From Pieris napi (taxonomy: Eukaryota; Arthropoda; Insecta; Lepidoptera; Pieridae): 64,000 nucleotides of DNA. Below the pieces are notes generated by a model. The model did no database searches, had not been told where the DNA came from, and was given only the letters and a program-made list of their open reading frames with translations. Positions 1-12,497 of the stretch are shown piece after piece. Location of the stretch: positions 4,588,001 to 4,652,000 of the forward strand of contig NC_062245.1 in NCBI RefSeq assembly GCF_905475465.1, read 5' to 3'. Every line of letters begins with the position of its first letter. Within the stretch, counting starts at the first letter, position 1. Position numbers and translations under genes: made by a program.

Positions 1-1044
1 TTATAGACTTACATTATGTTACCTTACTATAAATTGTTTTGTTTGCAGCTGTTTAGGAGTGTGATCCCAGAAGAACTTATAAACAAAAATGTAAACAAAA
101 TATATCGCCTTAAAATAAAGCGTTGCAATTTTAACAGATGTCTTGATCTTAGCCTTGAAGTGAATGGTAGGAGAAAGCTGTTGCTCGTGAAACAAAGTAT
201 TGCGGCAAGAATATTGTAAGGCACCAATACGTAAAATAAAATCTAAAAAGAAAACGTGTTGAGTATCCAGTAGGATACGTACGTAGGAAGAGGCATGGGG
301 CAGACATTTTTGCATAGCCTTATGCAATATTATATTTCAAGTTATATGAGCCTTTATCGGGAATCGAACCAAGGAATTACGTATAAGTCTGTAAAAGAAT
401 TCAACAATGTCAAGGTTTAAATATCAAAAAGTTTAATTATTGTGCCACGAGGCATTTTAAAATATTTTTATGACAACTTGTCAAAATTTGTTAACTTTTC
501 TAAACCATTTAAACTCATACAGTGTATGCTATTATTTAATGTAACATCACGTGTTAAGTATAAATAAAGAAACCTTTCTGAACTTTTTGTTGTGCGTAAA
601 ATTATTTGAAATGCTACGCACGCAGTCGAAACGCAACGAAAATTATACTATGGTGCGTTCAGGCGGTGGAATTAACTAATATCAGCTGAACATTATTGTA
701 TAAACGTTTTATAAAACTTCTTTAAGGAACACAAACGCGAATTTTCTACATTATTGACGTTTGGACTGCTTCTCAGCAATAGTGGTCAGGAACACTAATT
801 GCTAATTGCTGTTTTGATAAGAATATATTAAAATGTTGCGATTTTGATTTCGCTGTATAATTTCGCCTTTTATTTGTAGTATTATCGTTTAAATTAAAAA
901 AAAGTATTGTTTAACGGTCCACTATAACAACAGTATTAAATTACGAAAAACGGAGCATAACTAAGAAAATGATATAGTATTTTAATCAATATCACTCCGA
1001 GCTTTTACATGACTGTTTATACATACTATTATTTATACCTTTTC
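1..1044. other. AT-rich flank, no gene recognised
   Basis: Open frames of 66-102 codons lie on both strands near the left edge, but they overlap each other, share no motif with a known family and have no convincing splice context. A stretch near 340-380 reads gggaatcgaacc, like the B box of a tRNA-derived SINE on the minus strand, but no complete element is visible. Nothing else was recognised. Confidence 0.4.
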
Positions 1045-1262
1045 TTTAGATTTTATTTTATTTAATTTTAGTTATAGTTGCATGTTATTTTTAGTATCTT
1101 TTTGTTATTTAATTATGCATCTTGTACTTTACCCTCTGTAGGTGTTTCTTTGTTTTCTATTGATCCATTTTAGGGTTGCCTGGAAGAAATCGCTTGTTAG
1201 CGATAAGACCGCCCGTTGCCTAATAAGTTATATAATGGTATATTGTTGCGTATATCGGAATA
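1045..1262 (+). repeat. LINE 3'-end repeat, copy a
   Basis: A T-rich stretch leads into a GC-rich core containing TTGCCTGGAAGAAATCGC and then a GATAAGACCGCCCGTTGCC-like sequence. The same order recurs at 45140-45395, and the core follows a reverse-transcriptase C-terminal frame at 10841-11305. I infer a truncated 3' untranslated end of one non-LTR retrotransposon family. The core holds a 6-bp stem with a TGTT loop (ATCGCT-TGTT-AGCGAT). Confidence 0.65.
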
Positions 1263-1839
1263 TATAATAATAGGGTTCCGTTATAATTTTAGTAGCTGTT
1301 GTAACCAACAAATCAGTTATAAATGTTTTCTGTAGGGCACTAATTACAAGATATTCATTTAAATATTTATCTTTATAGTAATGACATATTATATCGACTC
1401 AAGAGAGTCGACTCAGTGCTTTTAAACAATTATATTTGCATGTTACTTGGCCTGAGATTGTCGGATACTGTAAGTATTTTTCTTTTGTTAGTAGGTATAT
1501 AATTTACCTTCCGTGCCTGAAACCTGTTGTTGATTTTTGGGTCTAAGTGAATGCTTTCGACACAAAAATTTATCTTGTTTGAGGTCAACGCTGTTATTAT
1601 ATTTATTGGCAAACGAATTAAGACACCAAGTCGAGATTTTTTTTTTATTAATTTAGAGTGAGCGGCCGGATGGGATGGGATGTCTTTGATCCCTTGGAAA
1701 ATGGGAAGGGTTTTGGTATGGGGTTCTACTTGTGTGGACACGTTAGCCCGGTCTCACCTCCCTCGGACAATCAAAAAAGCTGGGGCGGCCGCAGATCAGG
1801 CGGAAAATAATAAACGGCTCAAATAAAAGTCTTTCCTCC

Positions 1840-2125
1840 AACTTCGATTTTGTGCGTTTGGAGTACAGACTCTTAGGCCGTGGGGTTCAAGTGCACAGAC
1901 GCTAATTAAAGATTTAAGTTGGCGCCTGGTAGATAGTACCGGTGACCCCGAGCTGGTGCTTTCCTCGCTCAACGAATAAGTATCGCAATACAGTGAGGTG
2001 CTAGCGTTAAAAGTACACAGGGACCAAACTTTCTCAAATTTGTTTTAATTTTCTTTTTATTAATTTTGTATTACTTTTATTATTACTATGTAGGTTAAGA
2101 CAAATTCTAAATACTGTATATTTGA
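1840..2125 (+). repeat. dispersed repeat family B, copy 1
   Basis: This stretch contains GAGCTGGTGCTTTCCTCGCT, followed by CAACGAATAAGTATCGCAAT and a T-rich tail with CTATGTAGG. The same blocks in the same order recur at 25885-26100 and 63500-63775 on the same strand. I see no coding frame. It is probably the 3' end of a retroelement, but the class is not identified. Confidence 0.6.
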
Positions 2126-2339
2126 TTGATATGTTTAGGTTTTAATACACGATATAAACTATTTAGTTTGTCTTCATAAGTAGTTGTGAAAGGACGAAAA
2201 CGGTGTTTTAATTTATCTTAAAATACTCAAAGACAATTTCACTTTGCCTTTCGCATAAGCGAGACTAATTATAGCTTACTAAATTTTTATAATTTTTAAG
2301 GGTTTAATTCATAAAACTTAGAGATAGAATAAAAGAAAT

Positions 2340-2830
2340 AAATAATGCAGATAAATTTTATTTATGACTATTGTTGAAATACAAACAATAAATAATTCAC
2401 ATTCAAACTCGTGATACACGATACTGGCTCAGCAAAATACTGTTAATAGACAAATATATAAATAACAAAAAACAAAAAACAAGAGATCAAGACCGTGAAA
2501 TTAATATATACATATATATGAATACTATAAAAGTTATTATTATAAATACGTATATAAGGTTTACATAGACTACATAAATATACATAACTATAGAGTCAAT
2601 GATAGATAGTACATATATAAGAAGTATTTATACAATAAATATATACTGTTATATACATAAAGTAATGGTAATATTTAAAATACGATATAGTAAATATAAT
2701 ATACGTAGAATACATACAGATAATATCACATAAACAATCATGTAAACTAAAAAAAGACATGAATTATAAACAAGAATCGCCATCACACACATACTAATAA
2801 ATTAACATTCACACAACCTAATTATTTGGT
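2340..2830 (-). other. probable 3' UTR of Osiris gene 1
   Basis: The 490 bases after the stop codon of gene 1 are extremely AT-rich, with many ATATAC runs. TTTATT on the plus strand at about 2358-2363, which is AATAAA on the minus strand, is the best polyadenylation signal candidate. Comparable AT-rich flanks follow genes 4 and 5. Inferred from composition only. Confidence 0.35.
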
Positions 2831-5396
2831 TTACTGTTGATAGGCGGAATAGGCCAAGTTGTTGGCTTCCGTCCTCGAGCGCGACCAACCACCACCTTGC
2901 TCGCCCCAACCTCCGTGGGAAATTTGAGGGTGCTCCTCATGAGACACCCAGGTGTGTTCTTCTTGCGCGTGCTTCTTTGCGATCAAGGCTTTAATGATTG
3001 CAATGACCTTGGCAATGAAGGCGATCTTGGCGAGAACGGCCAGCTTGAAGAGTGATGCGGCGATTACCAGGAGAGCGATGACGACGAGGGCTACAGCTTT
3101 CACTTTAGCGAGGATAGCGAGGGGAATGAGGAGTTTCAACTTCTTCTTGAGCTGCTTCTTCTTCTTTCCACGGCTTTCTTCAACAGCTACAAAATGAATA
3201 AGAACATTATTACGAGTTCCACGCAAAACCGTTGTAAGAATAGATTAAGACAGATAATCCATTTTTTTTTGTATTGAACTATGTAAATGTCGTTTAGTAT
3301 AAGTGCCTATTATGTTAAGTATAAGTGCCTATTATGTTAGGTATAAGTGCCTAATATATCTCATATTTTGTTCTGATCGTCTCAGTTACTTAGCCACTGA
3401 AGAAACATGATTAATTTCTATATTATCTTTTCATCTTATCTTAATTGAATCTGTCTTGACACATATTGCGTGAGAAGGAAAAATAAAAAGAATGGTGAAA
3501 ATCTTAGCTTTACTAACATAGTTCCAGTTAAAGAACAATGCCTTTAATTGACTTGTAAACTACTAATCAAATGTAAGTTTCTTGTTTTAAGTAGAGATTA
3601 AATTTGTAATCGCATTGTACTATTGAAGTTCTTTTAGAATTAACCTTGATCTTGATTTGAATTATCTTGAGTGATAAGCACAGGAGGCAGTTTTTTAAAG
3701 ATTAGCTTAAAGCTATACAAACAATTCAATTAAGATTCTTTGTTCGTCGGTCCATTAAAGACTTTTATCTAAATATTTTTTAACAAACGTTGTTATATAT
3801 AAAATGAAAAAAAATGGATTAATGTATGTGGATGTAGTTGAAAATGTTTTAAAAACATATTCAAGAAAGCCAAATAACAGTTCTTTAAGAATAATTTTAT
3901 ATTAAACGATATGTTATACACGCCACTTTTACGTTTTAAAAGATTTTAAGAAGAATCCGGTGAAATTTCTTAAACGAAAAACCAGTATCGGTGGCACAGT
4001 TTAAACCTTGTAGGTATTACGTAACATATAACGGGACAAAATTTCTCTTATTTTAATGTAATTTACATATTTTGATTCGTTTTATAGATAATTATAACAT
4101 TCTTAATTAAATGAAATTGCAGCTCATACAGTTTGAGGGAATATTATGTTTAATTTTAAGAGAGATTTCTCTTGATATAATTTAATTCGTTGCTTGAAAT
4201 AACTAAATAGCATTTGTAGCATCACTTAATTGCAAGTTTCGTTACAAATTCGGTTTTATTTTGCTTATTTTTTTATTTCAGTGATATTTAATATAATTAA
4301 TTATTTTTAAATCTTTAATATACCAAAATAGTGTATTATGATAGTCACTGAAATGCGCTTAATTGAAATTAATTTAAGGCTTTAAAACGTTTGAAGAACC
4401 TCTATCAATTATCAATATTATATTCCAAATATTACTTACCATCGTCAATAGACCGAGATTCTTCCTCTTCATCATCACCACCAGCAAAGCTGACTTCCAA
4501 ATCGCTCTTCTGCAACAGATCCGTGGTACTCTCCCATAGTCTTTCAGTCAGTTGCTTGTTTCTTTCTTCGGGTTCTGAGGATAAAGCTTCGAAGCTTCTA
4601 GATTCCCGTGGGCCATTGTTGTAAATGGTAAGACCTTCGATGATGTTCAGCTTACGAACTGAGCCGAGACGTTCAGTGGCTTTAAGTGCATGTTCCTGTA
4701 AATATAATATTATTAGTTAATATAAGTTTGATGTCAAAAATAAAGACAAGTTTGTTTTAGTAGAGTTCAATTGGGCTTTTAAGTCCAAGATGTATGCTTT
4801 ATTTGTGATGCGCAAAGGATTGGAGCTTTTGTACAAAAATATATTATTTGCGAAAGTTCTTGAGAAATTTCAAATATTTTAATTAAATTTAGTAAGTAAT
4901 AATTAATTTTTGTATTAAGTTGTCAACAAAAGCACAAAATATTTTATGTTGTTAAATTAAATTTGTAATTTTCGTAAAACTTTAAATATTTAAATAAAAT
5001 TATTTTATTGAAATTATTTCCTTTTTTGAATATAAAATTTATTATTTATTGTTGAATATATTTATGATATATTTTGTAAGTTTTAAATTGATTTTTCGAG
5101 TATTTATCAATCCGTGTTATAAACGTGCAAAAATGTTAATACTATAAATTCTACTGAATCTGTCAAAGCACATGCCCAAGAAAACAACCCTGTGCAATCC
5201 ATTTGTATACGTTATTAACACGCACTAAACACTATAGTAATCCATCACAACACTTTACCTTCAAGCACAAATTTAAATCACTATTCATACAATTCACAAA
5301 GTTGCTGGTGACTAATTTAAGAACCGAGTCTTCTTGGGCGATGGGCCCAGAATACACTGTTGCTATAACACACGACAAAATGAGAATGGACTTCAT
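2831..5396 (-). CDS. Osi: Osiris (DUF1676) protein, gene 1
   Basis: Three exons: 5396-5259, 4695-4440 and 3186-2831. The introns have GT..AG ends and phases 0 and 1, and give a 249-residue protein. Residues 1-18 form a signal peptide. C36 and C44 form the Cx7C two-cysteine segment. Residues 47-131 are the DUF1676 middle, with a TIYNNGPRESRSFEAL stretch that matches genes 2-4. RGKKKK starts at about 137, followed by an unusual segment of about 50 residues (roughly 150-200) made almost only of Ala, Leu, Ile, Val and Lys. The PLFLGIIAF motif of genes 2-4 is absent. The tail ends EANNLAYSAYQQ, a variant of AQxLAY. The start is the first ATG before the hydrophobic leader. Gene 2 ends only 374 bases upstream. 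Family members are thought to act at membranes or in secretion of cuticle-forming epithelia; that role is taken from the family. It is the most divergent of genes 1-4. Confidence 0.9.
3297..3357. repeat. 22-bp tandem repeat in gene 1 intron 2
   Basis: The unit GTATAAGTGCCTATTATGTT plus two bases occurs about 2.7 times with a 22-base period. It lies about 110 bases upstream of the acceptor of the last exon of gene 1. The copies are nearly identical, so the expansion is recent. No function is evident. Confidence 0.85.
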
Positions 5397-5443
5397 TTTT
5401 GCTTTTATCTTTCAAGTCCACGTCCTTAAGCGAAACGAAAACG

Positions 5444-5478
5444 ACTGTGAACAGCTTGATTGGTAACAGTTTTTTATC
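5444..5478 (-). promoter_or_regulatory. putative core promoter of Osiris gene 1
   Basis: On the minus strand GATAAAAAA occupies 5478-5470 and an initiator-like TCACAGTC lies at 5450-5443. If the A at 5446 is +1, the TATA-like box starts at -31, the usual spacing, leaving a leader of about 50 bases before the ATG. AGATAA here also fits a GATA-factor site. Inferred from spacing and motif only. Confidence 0.45.
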
Positions 5479-5695
5479 TAAATGGTCCCCACTTCTCAGT
5501 TTCGACATTAACATTTTATAATAATTGATGCCATATGAGAAGAGGTTATGCCATCGTGAGTGACATAGTTTATACCACATATTTATTATACTACTATTCT
5601 TTAACGGTGTTATACATTAGTGCGACAGTTTTATTCTTTTTTTTACTATTATTTTTATAAAGGATACAAATGAAATAATTTAATAAAGTAAATAA

Positions 5696-5701
5696 TTTAT
5701 T
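5696..5701 (-). terminator. candidate poly(A) signal of Osiris gene 2
   Basis: Plus-strand TTTATT reads AATAAA on the minus strand, about 70 bases after the TAG stop of gene 2 and before the promoter region of gene 1. The position fits a short 3' UTR. AATAAA is common by chance in this AT-rich sequence. Confidence 0.35.
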
Positions 5702-5770
5702 ATAATAACTAAATTTGAGGTACTCATACAACACGCAATAAATACAGACACACATTCACACAATTACAAT

Positions 5771-7074
5771 CTAGTTTGTTAATTGACCGGCGTATGCCAT
5801 GCTTTGGGCATCGTTGACCTTCCTGCTCCAGCCGCCAGATGCAGCTGGTTCGTAAGAGTAGCCCGGATGCTCCTCAGCATGAGCTGGAGCATATGAGATG
5901 GCGTTTCCAGAGGATTGGTTGTTTTTGGATAAAAGTCGTCGGATAAGGGAAACAGCTTGTACGGCGAATGCGATTTTTCCAAGGAACACAGCTTTGACCG
6001 CGACAAATGCAATGATACCAAGGAAGAGAGGAATAAGAGCAGCCATCTTCAGTTTCAAGAGGAGAAGAATTGGCAACAGCTGCTTGAGCTTCTTCTTGTT
6101 CTTCTTCTTTCCACGGCCTAGAAAATTATAAAATATATTATAAAAGTCCTGTTGATGATATAAATACCTACTATGCTTTCCGTCGTAAAAATATATTTTT
6201 CTCGAGACTTTCTACCTTCAAGCTTTTCATAGGTTTACACACAATACATAAACGAATAAACATGATGAACTAGAAAGTATTATTCCACATTGTTTTAATT
6301 TCTATTATATATTTATACTTTTAACAAGTAAACAACAATAGAGTTTTATATGAAAAATATTATTTTATGATTTCATAGAAAATATTTAATATTTTTTTGA
6401 AAATATGTAATAATTGTTACATTCTATATAGAGTTGCTTTAGACATTTTCATCAAGCTCTGCTACTATTTGAGGGTTTAGAGATATTATAAAAGGTTTTT
6501 GATGTTTACCTTCCTCATCCAATCCTCGTGATTCTTCAGAATCGTCAGACAATCGCAACTGCAGTACGTGGTTGTCCAAAAAGTCACCAACATTGTTTAC
6601 AATTCTCTCTTCCAGTTGAGATTCCCTCTCTTTGGGATCGGCAGACAACTGTTCGTAGCTTCTAGCTGATCTTGCTGATCCTGTGTTGACCAAGGTCAAT
6701 CCATCGATGATGCTCACATCTTTCGTTATAGCTAATTTTTCAGTAACTTTCAACGCCTTTTCCTGCAAATGGAAAAACTATTAATTTTTGCTAATACTAT
6801 CAAATAAACGGTTGTAATAACTAATTTTGATTTTATTTTACATGTAATAGATTCTCAATAAGCGGTATTTGAATGTACGCGACTCGACATCAAAAGCGCG
6901 TAAAGCTTTTAAACACTAGCACAAACACAAATCACTATTCACCTTCAAACACAATGATGTGTCGTTGTCTACACATTCCGAAACAGCACCAACGATATTT
7001 TCACCAATTCCATATTCTACTGGACTACTCTTCACTAAAGCCAATAAGGCAACACATGCTATTAACTTCCACAT
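5771..7074 (-). CDS. Osi: Osiris (DUF1676) protein, gene 2
   Basis: Three exons: 7074-6943, 6762-6510 and 6117-5771. Introns are 180 and 392 bases, phases 0 and 1, and the protein has 243 residues. Residues 1-17 form a signal peptide. C34 and C42 make the Cx7C pair (ECVDNDTSLCLK). The DUF1676 middle carries TGSARSARSYEQL and DFLDNHVLQLRL. RGKKKNKKK follows the second intron. The hydrophobic segment at about 142-185 contains LIPLFLGIIAF. The C-terminus reads NDAQSMAYAGQLTN, the AQxLAY-like motif. An in-frame ATG lies nine codons upstream at 7101, but the downstream ATG directly precedes the hydrophobic leader and is preferred. The short introns and the tail-to-head position next to gene 1 fit tandem duplication. 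Closest in layout to gene 3. Numbered orthology is unresolved. Confidence 0.93.
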
Positions 7075-7124
7075 TTTTCTATGATATCCACCGAAGCACA
7101 CACAAGTTTCAATGTTGGATGACT

Positions 7125-7160
7125 TATGATATCATCCCAAAACTGTCATGGATTTTATCC
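7125..7160 (-). promoter_or_regulatory. putative core promoter of Osiris gene 2
   Basis: On the minus strand GGATAAAATCC lies at 7160-7150, and TCATAA around 7129-7124 can serve as initiator with +1 at 7127. The box then starts at -31 and the leader is about 50 bases. The GATAAAA core is shared with genes 1 and 3. Motif and spacing only. Confidence 0.42.
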
Positions 7161-10100
7161 TTTGTTCCCCCACTAAATTTTTCTAAGAATGACGTAAAAT
7201 ATGTGCGTACTGTGTGACAACATATGCTAACTGATGAAGCGTCATACGTAAGGATAAGTAGAAAAATAAATATTAGTTAGAAAGCGAAGTTTGTTCACAG
7301 TCAAATAAATACTGGCTCTCGGTGCAAATGAAACGAAAGAAAAAGTGTGATTGTTTGAATTTTCGTACCCACATACTAAACACCATAGATGGATTCAATC
7401 AATAATAGCACTTAGTGCCTATGTAACAGTGGCGAAAGTAAGAGTATGTGTTAACAACAAAGACGTCGCGTCTTAACGTACTGTCAAGATTGTCATCTCC
7501 GCGTAATCCATACCGATGTAACACTTTATTTAATCAATAGGGTTTTGTCTATTTTATATTGACTACACGAATCAAAATGACGATTAAATTTAAATTCTAA
7601 ACAAGTCCTAAATTTCTTGTTAAGCTATGCGGAATAAACTAATTTCCCAATTCTAAAACCAAAACCTATTACATTATTTAAGCGAAAATTATTTTAATTT
7701 TAATGTAATACTTAACTACTACGAGTATATTATATGTTCTTAAAGAAGTAATGGTGGTTTTTAGTAAGTTTCTGATAATACTTCCACGTTAATACCTATG
7801 TCTCCAATTCACGATGAATCTCTAAATCTCAATATATGTAAAAATAAACTTATGATAATTGAAACAAAATCATTAAGTTAAGAGACAAATAATGCACCTA
7901 TATCACTTTTATCTATTATGTGTTAAATAAGTTTATAAAAAAGTAACAAATGAAGTGATTTGTTGATCTAAGTCACAGAGCTATCCAAGTGTATGTTCAA
8001 AGAATAATGTAAAAAAGGAAAATATAAAAAAAATATTGCATTAGATTTTAGTTTAACTTGCACTGTTTTGAATAAACAACACCTTATTTTATATGTAGCT
8101 ATTTATTAATCAATTTTTGGGTCACGTTTGACCAAAGTTAAACCGGTAAAGTCAGTTTTATGGTTAGAAAATAACTTTCTGCGTAGCACTGTCCATTTCA
8201 AAGAAATGACTTATGTATTTTTTACGTGTGTGAAAATTTCATAGTTAAAATTACTAGACAATCTCAGGTAGACTAGACAATATATCTAGTTCTTACACAA
8301 TAACACTTAAAAAACTTTGCTAACAGACAACTGGAGCAATCGTCGCCGAGTGAAAGAAAAGTGTTGAATCTTAAGAAATAATATTATAAACACAAAAATT
8401 ATAACTATTCCATCAGTTTTTGAAGTAAGCTTTGCTTTGTAACTTGTAAACTTTGTAGTTTAAGTTTCATTGTAGTCATCATGTTTTAAAGTTACTTTTA
8501 TTCTGAGTGATATAGCATTGATATCTTTTTTGATAAATGTAAGTTCGTTATAAAATCCATTACGTGTATTTGTTGCTTTTATAGTCTAGATGACCCGGTG
8601 AACTTCCTATCGCCTACATATCTTTGTAAAATTTCTGGGAATCTATTCCAAGACATCCAGCTACTACTAACTACTACTGCGTTATAGGCAGATGTTAATA
8701 AAAAACAAGGATATCCTTTAGTAGTTCCGTCTACTTCCGTTTTTGTTATATATTTTAGTAATTTCTTTCAATTAGATACTATTAAAACTACTTTTACCAA
8801 TCGACATTATATAACCAAAATATACCATAAAAATTATCGATAGGAAACCCATAAAAATTTAGATTGCGTAAATTGTCGAAAGAAAGTTGTGTTAATTAAC
8901 ATTATATACTACAAATGTGAATAAAAGTGATGAATAACTAAATTTTAACACACACATACTAAGTACATCCATACTTATTACAATAGTTAATATATTGTGA
9001 TTTTGATCTCAACAGAGGGATAGTCATTCATTCATCACCCCCAAAGTTTTATTTACTGTAGTGATCACTTGATCTTGAGTTTCTGTCTCATAAATAAATC
9101 CGTAGAAGCGCAAGACCTTCGGGATATGTTCTTTAAGCCAACGAAGCCCACAGAGCCATCATTAAACCTTTTAAAAATATGATTCAAAAAGACCCTTTAG
9201 GTACACCTTATTGTATGCAAGATTAGGAAGCTATCGTAAGTGAAATCGTGCAGAACAGAATTTGTTCCAGCAGGCATAATAGATAATGTGCCTACTTTCT
9301 GCCCGTTTTTTCGCGAACATTAAAAACGCAGTTCTACGTCTCAATATTTGTTCCCTGAAATTTTGAAACTGCACTTTTCTGTTTGGTCCTGGCAATTTAT
9401 AAAACATAACAATTACTTCCTTATCTATTTATAATAATTTACTACTGTATGGACACTATTCAATACAAGGGGCACTATATAGTATATACTCGACTACTGA
9501 TTAGAATTTTGGTCTTTACCATAATATCGTAACATTAATACATTCTCATACATTGATCTGTTGCAGTAACCTAGAAAACTATCAATTTCAATATACTCGT
9601 CATTAAAATTGTAATGTGTTTCATTAAAAAAAAATATATTATGTACATAACATAGCGGTATGTGAATAAAAAATTTCTCTGGTGACCTTTTACCAGTGAA
9701 ATGTCAAGTGTGACACAGGTACAGAAATTCGATTATCGGAGAGAATCTTGTCTTTTCACTTTCATTTATTTAAGCGGTATAGCAGTGACAACGTTTAGTT
9801 CTATGTACTCCAATGTGTGCTGTAAAATATTTCTGATTAGGGCAATATGTACACGCGTAAGAAGTTATACTTCTTTGGCATTATTAAAAATAGGTTTTGA
9901 TTGCATGCAAATAATTAATTACAATTAAATAATCAAAGACTGGAAAAGGAGTCATTAAAGTCAATAAAGTTCAGTTTACATTTGAAAAATTAAATAAATT
10001 AAAATTAAATTATTATTCGAATTATTTATGTCCAATGCCGTAGCATCTTCCGTGGGCAACTTCATTCTGTTAATTTTGTGTCACGGTACACGCACATCGC

Positions 10101-10840
10101 AAAATTTCACTCTCATAAATTTTTCATAACGCGCCTAAAGAAGTATTACTTCAAAAACCAGTGGCGATTAGTAAAAACAAATGATCACTTAACAGTTACA
10201 GAAATCTGTAGTCCAGACCTTTAAGGTTAAGTGATTATTTGTGTGCGCAGCCAGGCATTGAACGTTGAATCGACTAGGCAACATTCTTCATGAGGATTTA
10301 AAACGTATAGAACATAGCGAAACATTTCTGACCATAACAGAATTATTTTTTGAACTTTTCTACATAATTTACTTTATCGTATATTATTTTTTATTGTTTA
10401 TCGTTTAGATCAAAGAGATGCAACATTCATTAGTCTACGAGTAGTTTTAAGTCAAATTATATTACATAATCATGGCGTACAACCTAATCTTGAATTCCGA
10501 CAACGCAAACTTAGGGATAGTTAGGAAAACTGATCAACACTGTTAGTCCCATTGTCCCCAATTACGTAACGGGACATTAATATGACATCGTGTACAATAC
10601 AAACAAATGTGCTCACACATATCTTAATTAATTATTAGTTTTAAATAAATCATCTATTTTTATTTCACTGGAAAATATATAAATGGTAGTGGTCATTATC
10701 TTAGGTTTACTAAACTGTAGACATTACAATATATTTAAATAGTTAAACAAGAATCTTTGAATGGATACAAACACAAAAGTAGTATAATATTAATAAATTA
10801 ATATTACAAAACTAGATATTTTAAGCGCTTTTCAGCAATC
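7161..10840. other. intergenic, no gene recognised
   Basis: About 3.7 kb of AT-rich sequence lies between gene 2 and the LINE fragment. The longest open frame here (75 codons at 9701) has no recognisable motif. I see no Osiris-like exon, tRNA or clear repeat boundary in it. Confidence 0.5.
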
Positions 10841-11305
10841 GTGGTAAGCGAGAAATGGTCAAGAGAAGGCGATGACCAGGATTATCTCTTATCTTATCTC
10901 AAAAATCACTTCAAATTCTTAGGTCCTTCTAACTATATGTTACGCTCTTCTAATAGATGTTTATTGGACATTCCATCCCACACTTCATCCTTCTTTGGCA
11001 ATTCATTTACGATCTCCGCTATTAAGTTGTGGAATAGGCTGCCCGACTCCGTACGATTGGCTACCTCTCTGTCATGTTTTAAAACTCTTCTGTATAATCA
11101 TTTCTCAACCTTATCCTATCCTGATCAATCGTGACTTGTATAATTCTTAATTCTTATTTTTTTTTTAGTTTTTCTCTTTAACTGGGGTTGCCTGGAAGAG
11201 ATCGCTTGTTAGCGATAAGGCCGCCCGTTGCATCCCTTATAATTTTTATGTATTGTGTTTCTTTTATTTGCAACGAAGTGTAAATAAATAAATAAATTAA
11301 AAAAT
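10841..11305 (+). mobile_element. LINE 3' fragment, Jockey/CR1-like, copy b
   Basis: A 97-codon open frame (10841-11134) carries KLWNRLPDSVR followed by a Phe-Lys-rich tail. This is the usual C-terminal end of the reverse-transcriptase ORF of Jockey/CR1-type non-LTR elements. It is followed by a 3' untranslated part with GGTTGCCTGGAAGAGATCGC, the 6-bp stem and TGTT loop, and a tail of AAAT repeats near 11281-11300. The catalytic part is missing, so this is a 5'-truncated copy. It links the repeat cores at 1.2, 16.9 and 45.3 kb to one element. Confidence 0.8.
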
Positions 11306-11329
11306 TATGAATCCATCCTGGGCTAAGCT

Positions 11330-12497
11330 CAAAGGTTACCAAACATAATAATAATAATAAAGTTTATTTGGCTTTACAATATAGCATTGTATGGGTTTAC
11401 ATGCTGCAGGTATAGACAATCTTTGTAAGAGGCTGGTGCCTATAATAGGACTACATAAGTCCTGTGGTAACTGGTCATCAGCTTTCCATCGGACAAATGT
11501 TGCCATGTATAATCCTATTGCTACTATTCATTTATATGCCTAACATGTTTTGTTTTAACTAAATAAATGTTACATAGCAGGACTATACTCAAAATTCTAT
11601 AGCTAATTCAAATGACCCCGTTTCGCCTGCGAATTCTACACCACTTTCACTGAATGCACGTAACTGATGTAACAATTCAGACTTGACTTCAATTACTTAA
11701 TCGTTTTATAATGATTCACGGCCGACTTGGCTATGAACTTGAAGAAGTCAAGGAAAATATATGTTTATTCTATTTTTAGCCATTCCGACCAGGTTATATA
11801 ATAATTAAAGGTTTTTCTGCATAGTAAAAATCGCATATCTCTTGCTTATAGTACATAAATATTTGTACCTACAGCTTACGTCAAAAATATATTACTAGTA
11901 CTGTATTTAGTAATATTTAAAAGTTATCCTTAGTACTTGTAACTTAACAGATAATACATATTTTAATTAAATCCAAGAGACCACCGGAGTAGCAAATTCA
12001 TCCCATCTAAATCAAGCCGCTTCATTATCTACTGAAAGTTGACCGACGTGATCCTAATTGCCTTTTGACAGGACTGGTCATCCCACCGTCATACCACCAT
12101 GGTATGCGGCTTGACCCCAATAGGGACCATAAATCTAGAGGGCCACACCCTTAGGAAGCGGTATTGAGAAAGCTGATGAGTCACTGCCACTGGCCATCGA
12201 GAACTGTGACCTTGACGCAACGGTACTTATGATACACATTAGGTGAAACTGTCGCGTTTTAAGTATTAGAAATGTTTTGAAAGTGAAAGGGACTGAGGAA
12301 GTTTAATGAATTATCTCGTGACGCGAGAACTAAAAAAATATTAAGATAAGGGAGTAATTTAAAGTTAAATTGACATAGTAAAAATATAAAACCTTCTAAG
12401 TATTAGAAGGACTATTACAAAATTGTTATATTTTCTTTTGTAATGTCGTATATAAAAGTTGTTTGGAATATTTTCAAAAAAGTTTTGCTACGACCTT
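11330..12497. other. intergenic, microsatellite and possible old repeat
   Basis: A short (ATA)n run at about 11347-11362 is followed by AAGTTTATTTGGCTTTACAA and a moderately GC-balanced block to about 11560. The block resembles a dispersed repeat, but I could not match it to another copy in this window. The rest is AT-rich without a recognised gene. Confidence 0.35.

Noticed and set aside
7075..7101. Upstream ATG of gene 2 adding nine residues (MCFGGYHRK)
   Set aside because: It would put polar residues before the signal peptide. The downstream ATG fits the other family members and the inferred promoter spacing.
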